In this document: positions 37,692 through 52,927 of the stretch, one piece after another
Layout: each line of letters opens with the position of its first letter
How positions within the stretch are numbered: the stretch's first letter is position 1
Origin: Ascarosepion bandense
Taxonomy: Eukaryota; Mollusca; Cephalopoda; Sepiida; Sepiidae
Reading direction: 5' to 3'
Assembly: GCA_037127315.1 (NCBI GenBank)
Contig: JBBBDQ010000350.1
Span: forward strand, 2,446,501-2,510,500
DNA length: 64,000 nucleotides
Made by a program: the position numbers and the translations under genes
The notes under the pieces: generated by a model
What the model was told of the DNA's origin: nothing
The model's database searches: none
The model's input: only the letters and a program-made list of their open reading frames with translations

Positions 37692-39092
37692 AATTTTGTT
37701 ATTACAATAGTTTATAAAAGCATAATATCACTACACAAAAATTTTCTTGTTTCAAAACTGTTCTTCTTCAGTGGAGTGAACAGAGAAGGGAGCATGAGAG
37801 AGAGGATGCAAGTTAGTGAGATAGGAGATGACTAGTGACTTTACATTTGAATTCTTGAAGATTGTAGCTGTTGGGAAAGCAAGTAAACGGAAAGGAATTC
37901 CACAGGCGGGAAATGCGAGAAAAAAAGTTGCTGAAGTAGAATTTGCTTTTACAATTTATTGGTTTCACAGTAAAAGGGTAGGACCTAGTTGCTAATCTTG
38001 TAACTCAACTAAATTCATAGTTAGGGGGTACTAGTGGGTTAAGTTCATCAGAGCAGAAGTCGTGAAAGTATTTGTAGAAGAGACACAGGGAAGCCACATT
38101 GCGCCGGTGAGAAAGTGACTGTATCCGAGCTGCCAAGTTGGGATCGATCACATTAAATTTGCCTCAAACTGGGAGTGAAACCAAACTGATTTGTCAGCAG
38201 TTACAGATTCACCCACCAAGCTATCGGCACATGTTAAAGAAAGGTTATATTTCATTACTTTATGTAAATATGCCAGCAGTTGAGAGTGTTCAATCTCGTA
38301 TAAAATTATCAACTCACACAATAACCATATAGCATCAGTTATCTTTCAGAAAAATTTTGGGAATTGAAAGAGAAAAGTCTAAGCCCACAGTTTAAATGTT
38401 TCAATGTTATTTTTAAACTTCACCTTTTTTTATTCCTCTTTTTAATTTATGTTAATTTTTAATTCTTCATATAACCCATTTCCATATGTCATAAAGTTAA
38501 TATTTGGGTTTTATTTTAATAAAACTTTTTCTGTTTAAGACAAATACTTTCCATCATCCCCTGCTCCTTGTCTCATGCCTTTCATCTAACCAAAATTTGT
38601 ATTTCCAACACAAACTCAGTCCTCACCAGAGTTGACAAAACAGACAACTGACATTATATATATACACATTTTAATTTATTTGTTTAAACATGGATACACA
38701 TATTTGAGTAGATACTCTGTTTTTTATAATTAAACAGTATACTTATTTATATCTACCGGCCTGAATAATCAAGAAATCTTGCTAGAAAAATATGCATCCT
38801 TTAGCAGGATTCAGATCTGTGTCAACTAGGGGAAACTGTCAATTAATCTGACATGTCAGACTGCTCAACCACAAAGTATTTGCAGTTAGACAAAATTCAA
38901 ATTAATGCTTTTAAACACATACTTTCCTGATTTTTTTGTAATATTCATAAATATGTCAGAGTTATCCATTTTATAAATAAATTATCTTTGTTTACATTAT
39001 GATACAAAAACAGAGCAGATATGAATATTATGAAAAATATTTAAACAGATAAATAAAAAATATGCTGGAATTAATCCATTTCATGAGTTTTC

Positions 39093-39127
<35 letters not shown>

Positions 39128-39221
39128 TTATTATAATAATAGCATACTGCAACTCAAAAGCTATTAAATACTGATGTTCAATACACCATCATCAGGCAGT
39201 AAAATGCAGTTCATTTACTGG

Positions 39222-39268
<47 letters not shown>

Positions 39269-41626
39269 AAATTTAAAATAACAAAATTAAACTTAAAAAT
39301 AAAAAAGTGCCACCATATTAGACGATTGTAGTGAGGTAGAAGGTTATTTTACAAAAATTGTGGGTGTAGACCAATGAATATTGGGGCAAAGTGTAGCAAT
39401 GTTTACCTGGTAGGAAGTGTCATTTGTTTAAATAAGATAGAACAAAACTGTAGTTAATGTATTATTTTTAGAAATGATGAGAATTAAAAATAAAGAATAA
39501 GAACAATAAAAAAAGATATTAGTCTTAAACGGTTTTGTTAATATAAAAAAACATTTTAAAGAAATAGACGTAAGGCCATAAAAATAAATTTTAAAGGCAG
39601 AATTCCTAGATTTTAGAGATGATGAGTAGTGAAAGTAAGCATACACAGCAATGTGACAGTTAACAATTTCTTTTGTCTTTTTTTTTTATTTAAAAATAAT
39701 ATGTGCTACTAGTTAACCCATAATTCGAGGGAACTTGGTAAGAGAATGAGCATTATCATGCCTACCCACTAAAAAATTCAAGAGGGTGTACACTCATTAA
39801 GTTCTGTGTAAGAGGAGATTTTTATGTCATGTTTTTTAAAATAAAATATTTAAAAACTTTAACTGGCAATCCAACAATCCAAAATTTATCAGTTTAACAA
39901 AAATTTATTTTTAAGAAATCTTTGTTTATAGTGAGATAATAAATTAATTTACCTAAGTAGGAATGGTGAGAATGGAACCATACTAGCTGGTATGTCTATT
40001 GGATTCAGGCATTCTTCATCTTCACAGTTCATGTCTTTTAATTGATGTCCAGGGCTGACAAAAATAAGAACACCAAGTGCAGATGATCTTGCCATCTTTG
40101 AAATCTGGAGAAACAGCAAGATTAGAGGAGAAACATTACAAATGTGTCAACCGTCCATGATTCAGTAATATTATCATCATTACTTGGATTATTATTAGAT
40201 TTTGTTTTCAAGAGTGCAAATCACATCAATATCAGATGCATTTGCATAATGGAAAAAATTTTCAATAAATTTAACAAAGTGTCCATTTTAAATCAAAGAT
40301 TTACTGATATATACATATATAAAAATAAATATCAATGAAAAGTGGCAACAATCTGTTTCATGCTTAAACACAACCTTCAGGTCATGGTCTGATGGTTGCA
40401 TTCAAGCAATAAACAGATTGTCACCACTAAAACATATTTTCAAATATTAACCTAAAATAAAAAAAAAAATAATAATCAGGAACACTGAAAAAATAAATTG
40501 AACTTTCATTTGTGTATGTGTGTAAATGCAATGTCAATTCCCATCTCTTATCCACTTGACTCCAGTCCTTCCCTTGTCCTTTCCACATCATCCAGTGTAT
40601 CTTGTTCTTTTCCTTGCTCACTCCACCTTCGCAACTGTCATCACGCCTGTATTCCCGTCCTTCTCTTGCCATTTCTCTGACACCCCTGTAACTGGTTCAT
40701 CTTTCTCTTCACTCTCCTCCTGCTTAAACTTTTACTCTTTTATATAGTCCCCTGTGCATCAATGGTGGCACTGCCTTGCTTGGGGTGAAACAATTAAAAA
40801 TAAATACATAAATGAATATATATATATATTCAACCACTGGACTCTAGCTCTCTCCCCACCCCTGTATAACCTTCCCTTTCTCTCCACCTATGTATCTGTC
40901 ATCGCACCTGCTTTCTATTGTTCCTTTCTAACTAGTTTGTACTCCTCACTCTTTTCTAATTAATCTTTTTACATTTATGTAACCCCCTGCACATCAGTGG
41001 CGTTTCCTCCTTGCTCGGGGTGAAATGATTTAAAAAAAAAATAAAAGCATGTTTGGTTGAATAATCTAGATATATATCCATTTTTATTATGATCCACTTG
41101 AATTCTCTTATAGACTTGTTGATATTAAATTCATTAAGGAATGTGCCTAGTTTGTTTTTGTTTTTTTAATTAGATTGAAAGTACTTAGGAAAAAAAGATG
41201 AAAATAAAAAAAAACTATGGCACCTTACTTAATGAATTTAATATCAACATTAAAAGATCAATAAGAGAATTCAAGAGGACCACAATAAAGATAATAGACA
41301 TATGTCTAGATTATTCAACTGAAAATGCTTGGATGAAAATATGCTGCATATATATATATATAATGTATACATTTTGCTACACAGAATTCTAGGGAATTTA
41401 ATAAGTGCATGTGCATTAAACATAATATAAGCTTTTGCCACTACATTTTGTGAGATTCATGTAAAGATGTTCAAGAAAACTACTTTTGAAGGAGACGGTA
41501 GAAACTAGAGATTAAAAAACTTCTTTTTTATGCTGATTCAGAGCCACTTGCCAAAATCTGACTAAATACCAAAACTTTTTCTTTTTTAAAAATCAGGTTC
41601 AGAATATTTTAGTATTCCCCTCATAA

Positions 41627-41672
<46 letters not shown>

Positions 41673-42205
41673 TAAACATATACTGTTAAATATAAGAGAC
41701 AATGAATGTCTATTATGTTTAATCTTGAGCCGTTCTAAACGTTGTATTTTAGCTTTAATTTCAGTTGAAAATAAAGACAAAAATTCTCCAACATTTGGAT
41801 AATTTTTTATTAACTTGTTTCTAAGCTTTCGGCTCACATGAGCCATCTTCAGAGAGGTTATTTAGACAGTAATACAATAACATCCACCATCACCGATGAT
41901 TTTATTTTGTGTTGACATAAAACTCCACTAGACAACGGCATTAGTTACCAAAAATAACAAACGCAGTTCTCAAATTTGCAATGCGGTTCTATGACATCAC
42001 ACTGCGTGATAACACGAAATGACAACAAAACCATGTATTCAAATGCAATGTAATGTGTTATGTCCGGTTTTAAAGGTGATTTTATTAAGTGTTGGTTGTT
42101 TAGATTTGATGTACATGGCCTCCAATATCTGAAGGTTCCTCTTACTATGTGTATGAGTAAGGATCACCATATTGTTGACCAAAATTATTTGCTGCTTCGA
42201 TACAC

Positions 42206-42242
<37 letters not shown>

Positions 42243-45200
42243 CAGAACGAAGAAACATCCAGTTATTGGACATGGAGTAATAACATGCAGTTCAACTATA
42301 AACATTTTAATGGCGCTAATTACAAAAAAATATTAGCTGATAAAAAGACAACTATCTGCAATAAAAATCTCCAGGAATTACCTTTGTGTAATAATTGCAT
42401 CCCACATCTGAAACAAGAGCAATGGAACCTGCCACTAAAGGGTTTTCCTGGCATCCATCCTCAGCAAAAACCAAGGGCAAAGTTTTGTTACCAAATTTCA
42501 CAGGGGAAGGAAGCCAGTCATAACGTGCATCAATACGTTTCAGTACAAAAGGGAATTCTGAACCTGAAATGAACAACATTAAAAGTCCCAAGTTTAATGA
42601 AAAAAAACTGAGTGCATGGTCATCAGCAAAAGATACAATCCAAAATGCCAAATACAGGTGGAGAATAACAGAATCAAACAAGTACAAGAATTTAAGTACC
42701 TAAGAAGTGTTCTAACAGGAGATGGAAAGTGCGACACGGAGATCCGAAGGCGAATTGGCATGGCAAAGGACGCGTTCCAGAAGATGAGCAAAATACTAAC
42801 ACACAGGAAAATCTCAATAGAAACGAAGAAAAGAGTTCTAGACTGCTACGTCAGTTCTTCAATATGGCTGTGAATGCTGGACAATATCATCGAAAATGAG
42901 GACAAAACTGGAAGCGACCGAAATGTGGTTCTACAGAAGGATGCTACGGATATCATGGACTGAGCATACAAGCAACGACGAGGCGTTAGAAAGAATGGCA
43001 ACAAAAAGGAAATTGATGCTGAGCATCAGGAAGAGACAACTGAAGTTCCTGGGACATGCAATGAGGAAGGAGAACCTGGAGAACCTGATACTGACTGGAC
43101 AGATAGAAGGAAGGAGAGACAGAGGAAGGCAGCGGATAACATATTTGCAGGGACTGATCAGGTGGATGACGGAATGGGGGTTGCCAGGAACAACAGGAGC
43201 AAACATACTAAGATCCACAAGGGATAGGGAGATGTGGAGAGCCATAATCGCCTACGTCCTGAAGGGACAGGGCACATAGAAGAAGAAGAACCATTATCAA
43301 AGAAAAAAAAAATCAAATTCTTAAATTGTTTTTGATACAATGATCCCAGCTTATCAGATGAACACATCTTAAGTCACTGAAGCATTTTCCTGGACTTTCT
43401 TTGATCTTAAAAAAACCTTTCATTGAATTTGTTTACTTATTCATAAAAGGATAATTCCAATTTTGACTTTATGAATTCTTGGAGAAATTTTTCATTATGA
43501 AGAATTGTTGTATGTCACAAAACCTGTGACAGTCTGAAGGTGAAGAGTCTAGAAAATATGCTGAAAGTGATAGAAATTTCCATTCCAGTTCCATGATGGC
43601 CAATGTCATCACTGGGATGCTTTCTTGTCTGGAAAAATGTTTTTTTCTCTTCCCAATCAGTTGACCGATTTATTTATTTGTTGTAACTTTGCGTATTGTT
43701 CATTCTGCATCTTCCTTCAAAATTTGCATCAAATCATCAGTTTTCAAGAATGTGCTTTGTCAAAAATAAAACTTACTTAAAATTTGCTCTTTTGACCTTT
43801 ACAAACCATTGTCGAAACATGTTTGCACTGACTGCACTATTGTTATAAGCTTCAATAATCTGTTGTCTTACTTCTATCACTTTATTTCTAGTGTTTCTGT
43901 CCCAGATTAAATATAGAGTAAACAATGATGAAAGTATATTTTATATTCATGATTTTCACTAAAATAAAAATCACATTTCTGCAAACAGTTTTTCAAGTGG
44001 AACGAATATATCGGATCCATAGCTGCATCTACTGCTAGGAAGATTGGGTTTCTGTTTCAGGCCAGAAAGTTTCTTCTCATCAGAATCCATCCTGCACATT
44101 TATAAATCTACCATTCGTTCATGCATTGAATACTGTTGCTATATCAGGTCAGGTGCTTCTGCTATTCATCTCAAGATTCTCAATAAAATCCAAAGAAGCT
44201 GTCTTTGCTAAAAATATTTTTATGGCAACTGTTCTGACAAGCTCTTTTCCCCTAGTACCCCATCCACATAAATTTAAGGGTGCTACTAGATTGGCATTTA
44301 GATCCCACCCTTTAACCCTTGAAATAGTTAAATGTAACCTCCGCTTCTACTCTAACAGTTTCTTTTCTCACACTTTCTGTCTGTGGAACTCCTTTCTGTT
44401 TGTTTCCCTGATAGCTACGATCTCCAAAAATTTAAATGCAACATCAATTGCCATCTTCTATCTTCTTGAATCCCATTCATCTTTTATCTTTTCTTTAGTG
44501 CTCCTCATATCCAGTCTTTTCCCCTCACTGTAACCCCTGCACACTAGTGACAGTCCTGCCTTGCTTGGAGTGAAATGATTAAAAAGAAAAATTTCTGCAT
44601 GTATAAAGAGCCAAGTAAACTTCAAAAACATATCTCTTAATATATTGTGCAAAAGTTGGTAGCAAGAAGTTTTATTTTCTCATTATTATTCAATCTTCTT
44701 CATTTTAATGTTATTTCTCTTTCCAACTTTTCAGGTCAATACGCAACATGAAATTGGGAGAAAGAATTGTCTTCTGACAAAATTTGATCCTTGAAACTTG
44801 TCTTTCATGAACAATGCTATAAACATTTCTGTCATGAATGTTTCAAGCTTATTAATATTGAAAGTGTTTTCTTCAAATTCAAAGAACTTAAATCTATTAA
44901 GAAAATTTTATTAGTTAATAAGACAAAAATAATTAAAAATAATAATTAAAAAGAGTAAATAAACAAAATATTAGTAAATATTATAATTGTCTAAGTTTGT
45001 CTTACACAGGTACTTTTTTAGAGACGTGTATTTTAAAGAAAGCCAAACAGTTTATGTAAAAATTGAAACATTTGTTTATAAAATTTGTTATTAATAGAAT
45101 TGGCTGTTAAAGGACTGCCAAATTTGCAGTCAAGGTGGATTGCTTCAAATTCATTTTTTTAAATACAAAAAATATGTACAACTTTTATTTATTTTCCAAT

Positions 45201-46416
45201 CAAAAGTAGGCTTACACCCACATTAATTTGAAGTTATCAAGCAATTCTTTGAAAATTACTTCTTGCTTACACAACTAAAACCCCTTTCTACAACAGTATG
45301 GATAATGATAGTCTTCCTGAAAGCAACACATTGCTGCACTGTCTTTTCTACAAATATTTTCACTGCTTCTTGTCAGACAAGCTTCTATCCCTAGTACCCA
45401 ATCTTCATGAATTTACACATGCTACCAGATTGGCAACTAGGTCCCACCCTTTTACCATCAAAATAATCAAATGCAACAGCCACTTCTGCTCCCTAGTTTC
45501 TTTTCTCGCACTTCCCACCTGTGGAACTTCCTTCCATATACTGTTGCTTCCCTAATAACTACAATCTCCAAAAATTTAAGTGCAACATCAACTGCCACAT
45601 CTCTTTGATGCCAATCTTTTTCTTATCTTCTCTTCGACATTCTCTGGATCTTCTTGCTCTTTTCTTTTTCTTCCCCTTTTCCTCTCATTGTAACCTTCTA
45701 CACACCAATGGCAGTACTGCCTTGATTGGGGTGAAACGATTAAGAAAAAATAAATAATTATAAAGGAGATATTTATACTCAAACTAATAGAGCTAGTATG
45801 AGCAACACTCTAGATCAAACATTCACTAACTTTTACACAGCCAGTCAGTTAAGTGCCATACGTGAATCACACTTTGGGCAATTATGTCTCGAAAGAGACT
45901 TGCCTGACTGGGCAGAATATTATCCTGCAGTAGGTTACCATTGCTTTCTGCGGTAGACTGGTTGCTAGCCAAGGCTATAGAATCCAATCCGTTCTATTAT
46001 TTAACTTATAACTGGAGGGAAGAGATGAATTAATACCTTTCCTAAGGGTATTAATGCGAAAGTGAATGCAACTCAACACACCGATTTGTTGTTCCGAGTC
46101 GATATCCACTGCACCACAACACACTTCCTAGGATATAAATGTATACAAAAGGCCAAAAAAGTAGAAGATGCACACACATAAAATCGGATCAGAATCACTA
46201 AAAATAAATTTTAGAAACATTTACTAAAAAATAAAATCCAAAATGAATTATGATAGCCAATTGGACATAAAGCTAACTGAATTTTCAAATGGTCGTTTTT
46301 ATGGTTATTGGCGCAAAATATATATCACCTTTCCCAAGGGTATTTGTGCGTAAGTGAATGCAATGAATTCAACTGGAATTCAAACTCGGCTCCCCGATTT
46401 GTTGTTCCAATATTTT

Positions 46417-46459
<43 letters not shown>

Positions 46460-46613
46460 CTAGCAGTATAGCCCGGCATTGCTCAGGTGTAATGAAAGCT
46501 TTAAAACTAATCCATGATCCTGGAGCTCAGCCTAAAGAATATTTGTGTAAAGTTTGGAGAGAATCGGATAAAAATTGTGAATTTGTATAAAGGACATACA
46601 GACAGATAAACAA

Positions 46614-46656
<43 letters not shown>

Positions 46657-49600
46657 TCTTGCCTTTTATTTATATATATATAATCGATTTTCTGCTCTCA
46701 ACCTTGAAACTTCTGAATATCGTTTCTTATGTCTTTGTCTATGAGTGTATCAAATTTGATTAAAATCGGACCATTCTTTCTGTAACCCGATTTTTTCGAT
46801 TATCAATTTTCGATATTTATCGGGGGTACCTCAAAACAAAACTTAGCTAAGAACACTCGCAGACACTTATAGTACAACTGTGCAAATTTTCAAGAAAATT
46901 GGTTCAGCCATTTCGGAGTCTATAGGTAATGGACACACAGACAAAATTCCATTTATAAATAAGTTTAGATTTAAATATCTACTGCACCACAATGCACATG
47001 TCAATAACAACAAACAAACCCCAACTCTATACAAGGAATGTTGATGACATTCTAACACTAGTAAAAATTAACAATGAAGCAGCTAGGATCTGAATAGAGA
47101 AAAAGTTTAGTGAATACTTAAAAACAGAAACTGATATAAGACAAGGATGCTTTTTCTCACCTTCAAACCAGAGTAATAGAGGATTATGACATTTAGCTTC
47201 TTGTAAAAATTAGCTTTTGATTGTTAGTAATGAAAAAAATATATATATATATATATTTGAGTGTTCAAGCAAAGATTCAGTAGTTGTTGACTAAATTGAA
47301 ATGCTGATTAAAAATAAACCAAGTCTCATGACACGGGTCATCGCAGAGATACCCCAAATATCTTATACGAGCATTGTAAGGCATTTGAAAAATACTTGGA
47401 TACAGGAATTGATATGACCTTTAGGTGCTTCATAATTTAACAAAAAAATATTTAATGGATCACATTTCTATTTGAAATACTCTGCTCAAACACAACAAAA
47501 ATAATTGATTTTTGAAAAATAGATTGTTTACAACAATGTGGAGCATAAAAGGGTTTGATGAAAATGAAATGAGGCCCCATTAATAACTGGTAAAATCCAG
47601 TCTGTATCCACAGATGATGCTGTGTATGTGATGGGATTAGAAGAGCATTGTGTATTATGAATGCTTTTCATGAATTCAGAGTAGTAGTCTTCCCAACATG
47701 ACCATTTAAAGACAGCAATCAATAAAAATCATCCGGATCAATTAGCTAATCAGAAAAGGACCATCTTCCTGAGAAGAATGCCAGACCTCAAATCACTTTG
47801 CAAAAATAGCAGAAATTGTTACAGTTCTGCTGGGATGTCCTACTAAACTGACCATACTCACCTGATCTTGCAGCTTTGGATTACCACTTATTTTGACCCC
47901 TACAAAATTTTCTAAATGTGAAGAACTTCAATTTTCTTAAAGCCTGTAAAACCCACCAAGATCAGTTTATTCCCCAGTAAAATGCCAAGTTCTGAGAGGA
48001 TGAAATCATGAATCTGTCTCAAAGATGGCAGAAGGTGGGAAACAAAATGGCACATTTTTTTGTAAAATCAGTATCATCCCATACAAGGCAGTAAAGCCAC
48101 TAAGATACAAGGGGTTACAGGATGTGAAAGAGAAACATTAATAATGAGCAGGAGAACAGTAGATAGCAAATTGGCATTGCATTTAAATTTTTGCAAATTA
48201 ATGTTGGCTGGAAAGCATGGAGCTGGAAGGGAGTTCCATAAGTGGAAAGTGCAAGTAAAGAAACTGTTAGCATAGAACTTACAGCTACATCTAGCCGGCT
48301 CAACTGTAAAGTGATTAGATCTTGACACCAGTCTAATACTGCACTTGAATAAAAAACAAAAACTAGGTACTATAACAAAGAAGTCATCCAAAAAATAACC
48401 ATGAAAGTATTTACAGAAAAGACAGAGGAAAGCAACCTTATAGTGGTGAGAAAGTGAGTGACGTTGAACTGCCAGATCAGGACCAATAATATTGCCGATT
48501 CTTTTTTTGGATTTTATCCATCTATGGCAGTAATATTTTCAGCATGGATGGATAGTAGACATAGATATGTAAGATAGATTTTGGAGAGAAAAATTGATTT
48601 TGCAAGACACAGTAAACAAACTTTCTTAGCAGTTGAGTTTGCAATGAATTCAATGTAGTCTTTCCACTTCATGTCAGCTGAGAACATTAGCCCGAGAAGG
48701 CACAACAAGTCACTCTCCTGGAGGTTAGCATCAGCCCTACTGATGGAAGGCAGCAAGGAAATCTTTCAGATGATTAATTATTAAGCAGTTGAATACATTT
48801 ATGTACAAATATCTACATACAAATAGTGTCTATAAAATTCACTATACTTTTGTTCTAAGTTGATAAATAGAAAGAAGATATTAGATATAAAGTAGCTGGC
48901 ACATTTAAAATCAAATATATAGAACAAAATGAGATAGAAAGAAAAGGTTTCTATTAATAAATAAAACTATTTACAATATATTTGGACTATTGTCATCATC
49001 TTTGTTGACAACAAAAATTAGTACAAAAGTCCAAATATTGTGTAAATAATGGTAACTTCTCACCCCAGAAATTTAATCAGTAATCAGACTCTACAAAAAA
49101 TGGCCTGGGGAAGCATTCAACAGAAACAATTGATAAATGTCACTCAAGTTCAAAGGTAAATTATTTACACTATTTACATTCACTATTTAGTTTAGACTAT
49201 GATTTCTAAACATATATGCGAAATTAAAAACCAAAATTAAATTAGACCAAAAATATAGAAAAATAAAGAAAAACAGCATCAGAATTAATTCAAGGATTGT
49301 AAACTTTGATCCAAAGGAGAAAATAGTTATAATCACCCTCTCAAACTAACACAAATTACTATAAACATTCATAACTTCTTGGAATACAAACATAAAAACC
49401 AATTTTTAGAATGTTGCTTAAAAATCAAAACCTTGTAAAATGAAAAATTCTAATACCTAAATCTAAACTTATTTATAAATGAAACTTTGTCTCTGTGTGT
49501 GTGTGTGCGCGCCTGTGTCCGTGTGTATCCCTTACTTATAGACTCCAAAACGGCTGAACCGATTTTCTTGAAAATTTACACAGTTGTACCATAAGTGTCT

Positions 49601-49762
49601 GCGAGTGTTCTTAGCTCAGTTTTGAAAATCGAAAAAAATCGGGTTATAGAAGGAGTGGTCCGATTTTAATCAAATTTTATACACTCATAGACAAAGACAT
49701 AAGAAACGATATTCAGAAGTTTCAAGGTTAGGTTGCAATTCTTACAATAGTGCAGAAAATCG

Positions 49763-49798
<36 letters not shown>

Positions 49799-52700
49799 GC
49801 AAGATGTTTGTGTGTGTGTCTGTTTATCTGTCTGTATGTCCTTTATACAAATCCACAATTTTTATCCGATTCTCACCAAACTTCACACAAATATTCTTTA
49901 GGCTGAGTCTGAGCTCCAGGACCACAGATTAGTTTTAAAGCTTTCATTACACCTGAGCAATGTATATTACATTATCTGCATTGTATCTATTTAAATTCAA
50001 AAAGGGGATACCAGTTTCCTTTGATTATAACAGAAATAGAAAGGGTGAAAACTGCTATATACAACAAATCTAATCTAAATCTAAACTTATTTATAAATGG
50101 AACTTTGTGTGTGTGTGTCCATTACCTATAGACTCCGAAACGTCTGAACCGATTTTCTTGAAAATTTACAAAATTGTACTATAAGCGTCTGCGAGTGTTC
50201 TTAGCTAGGTTTTGTGTTGAGGTACCCCAGATAAATATCAAAAATCGATAATCAAAAAATCAGGTTATAGAAGGAGTGGTCTGATTTTAATCAAATTTGA
50301 TACACTCATAGACAAAGACATAAGAAACAATATTCATAAGTTTCAAGGTTGCAGTTCTTATAATAGTGCAGAAAATCGATTATATATATATATATATATA
50401 AGGCAAGATGTTTGTGTGTGTCAGTTTATCTGCCTGTATGTCTGTATTTTTTCTGCCCTTTTATTTTAGTTTTTGCTTCGGGTTTGGCTTTAAGTAGGTA
50501 TAATTGTAGTTCTTAGTCTCAGCCATGATACCATTTACTCAGAGGACTTATTTAGCCTTCAAAATTCAGTTTATGACGAAAGAAAACTTATTTGATATCG
50601 ATACCAGGAAATCAAAATTTGACTTACATCCATTCATTTTTCTTTCAGTCTACGGTTTCACTTTAACTGGAAACAACTATTGTTTTTTAGTCTTTCATGA
50701 CAATGTCCAAAGAATCTGAGCTCCAGGACCATGGATTAGTTTTAAAGCTTTCATTACACCCGAGCAACGCTGGGCTATGCTGCTAGTCATATATGTGATA
50801 TTACATTTTTAAACTGACTTAATTCTTTATTCCAAAGAAATCTTTTTGTGTAGCTCCCAGCTGTTGATCTGTTCTTCATCAGCTATTTTCACACTGAGAT
50901 CAAAAACATGTGGTAGAGGAGTGAATAGTCATGAAGCAGACAAACACCAGCTATATCAAGTATGACACCCTAACCCTCCTTGTCACAAAATTATGTGCTA
51001 ACTGACCATAAGTTAGTCGCACCAAAGTCTGCAGCTGCTCGCTTCCATTCCACCCCAGGTGATCGAAGATGTCAATTGATCAGTCGAAAATCTTTCACTT
51101 TCTCTGCCATGTTGTGATTTTTGATTTCAGAGAAGTAAAAGACCCAAGAAGAAAAAGAAGCAGTCGATTCTTCGTGCTGTATTCTTCAACTACAGAAAAC
51201 AAGAGGTAGTTGGGTGCACATACAAAAATAAAGGGAAATAGGCAAGAGTGAAGGTCAGTTTTCTATGTGGACTAATGATTATTTTGTAATTCTCTGTACA
51301 TCAAAAGAGAGAAAATAATAAAGATAAAATAAAAAAAATAAGAATTAGAAATAAAATACAATCCAACATTTTTTTTTCAGAGTCCACAAATTACTTGCTG
51401 CTACTATGTCTATGTGTCATTTGAGGAAATACAGTCTTTATGCTATAAGTGGTGTTTTGTGTTACTAGTGTGTAGAGGAGGGGGGGGGGATCTTTTTGCA
51501 TCATTACTTCACGTGTTCTGAGCAAGTCTCTCGTCTCGTCTCTCTGATGACTGGGTCCCTCTCTCACTTGATTTTCAAATCTGTTGTGTTTTTTGTTGAA
51601 ACCATTTCAATATGGCGCAGGGTGCCAAGTGATCAGAATGTCTCTCCTTTAAGATTTGACGTCAGCTTCAATTATCTGGCTTAGATCACCCATGTACAAT
51701 TCCTGCCATGGAGACGTGATTCCATTGGCTCTATACTTTCACCTGTCAGCATTAATTACAATTATATCCTTACGTGGGCGGCCTTTTCCCAAAATTTCCC
51801 TTATAATTTTTTTCACTTCAATCGATCCTTTACTTTATTTCTCCGAGAGAAGTGAATAGGAGAGCAACAGACAATAAGAAGGAAGAAAGAACCAAGATTC
51901 TCTCCCCTCACAGGCCATCTGTGTTTTTTATAAAATTGTTATCATATCAGGTGATGTCACCTCATCAACGCCTTGTGTTTTGCCTCTCTCCTTCTCTTGG
52001 CCACCCCAGCGTTTATTTCCTTCCTTCTCTCTCAGCCCTTCCTAAGAAAAGAAAAAAAGTTGATTTTTTCTGAAAAGAGAAAAATATACACACAGATATT
52101 TTCCAAATATCTATTCCTGGGTTCAAATCCAGGGTCCGTCAATATCTGTTTAATGTGTGTGTGTGTGCATAAGGAACACTTACAGTGTTACACCAGTGGA
52201 ACCATATTCATCATCACATCACTAGCAAACAAACCAGCAATATGTTACATATTCATCATCACATCACTAGCAAACAAACCAGCAATATGTTACATATTCA
52301 TCATCACATCACTAGCAAACAAACTAGCAATATGTTAATGTGAAATAACTTGAAGACCAACTCAGAGAGTGGGTTACACTTTTATGGAAACTGAAATATT
52401 CTTCCTGAATTGCATCAACACAAAAAATTTATCTATAAGAATTTGTATAGCTCTAGATAGAAACTATAATAGATTTTATTTTTAACCAAATATTTATACT
52501 ATCCAACAAATATTTTCAAAGATGTTGCATTAATTTGACATTTTTAAAATTCAGAACTTGGATTATAAACTTAAAAAATAACTCCAACTATAAATTATTA
52601 ATATTTTCTGTTATACATCCAAATATATAAAAATTGTACTTGATAATTTCTATACAAAAATTATGAATTATGCATTTTTTATACAAAAAACAAGGTAAAT

Positions 52701-52894
52701 CTTTTATATTTTTCCCCAACCCAAATGAGTGTTTTCTTTGCTATGTTCTGTTCTCCAAAAGCAAAACAAATAAGAGTAAAAACAAAAGTTACTTCTTTGA
52801 GTTGAAAACCTTTGAGATAAATCTGCCTTCTCTTGTTTGTCAAGAGCAGAATTAAATTTTTAAGCCTTGAATGATAGAGATTTAGAGGTGCAAA

Positions 52895-52927
<33 letters not shown>

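Noticed and set aside
42060..42572. 170-residue plus-strand protein
   Set aside because: It is antisense to exon 3 and a Penelope-like fragment and runs through a TA tract.
42612..43290. Host gene exons for the ATEMWFYRRMLRISW protein
   Set aside because: The motif recurs at 56.0, 63.0 and 63.6 kb with frame breaks and AGAAGAAGAA tails; it is a LINE.
52204..52337. CRISPR-like array (also the 61-base repeat at 36627)
   Set aside because: Repeats are contiguous without unique spacers, in an animal genome.
51973..52338. 121-residue protein with a repeated IFIITSLANKPAICY motif
   Set aside because: The repeat is a 45-base tandem repeat that keeps frame by length only.
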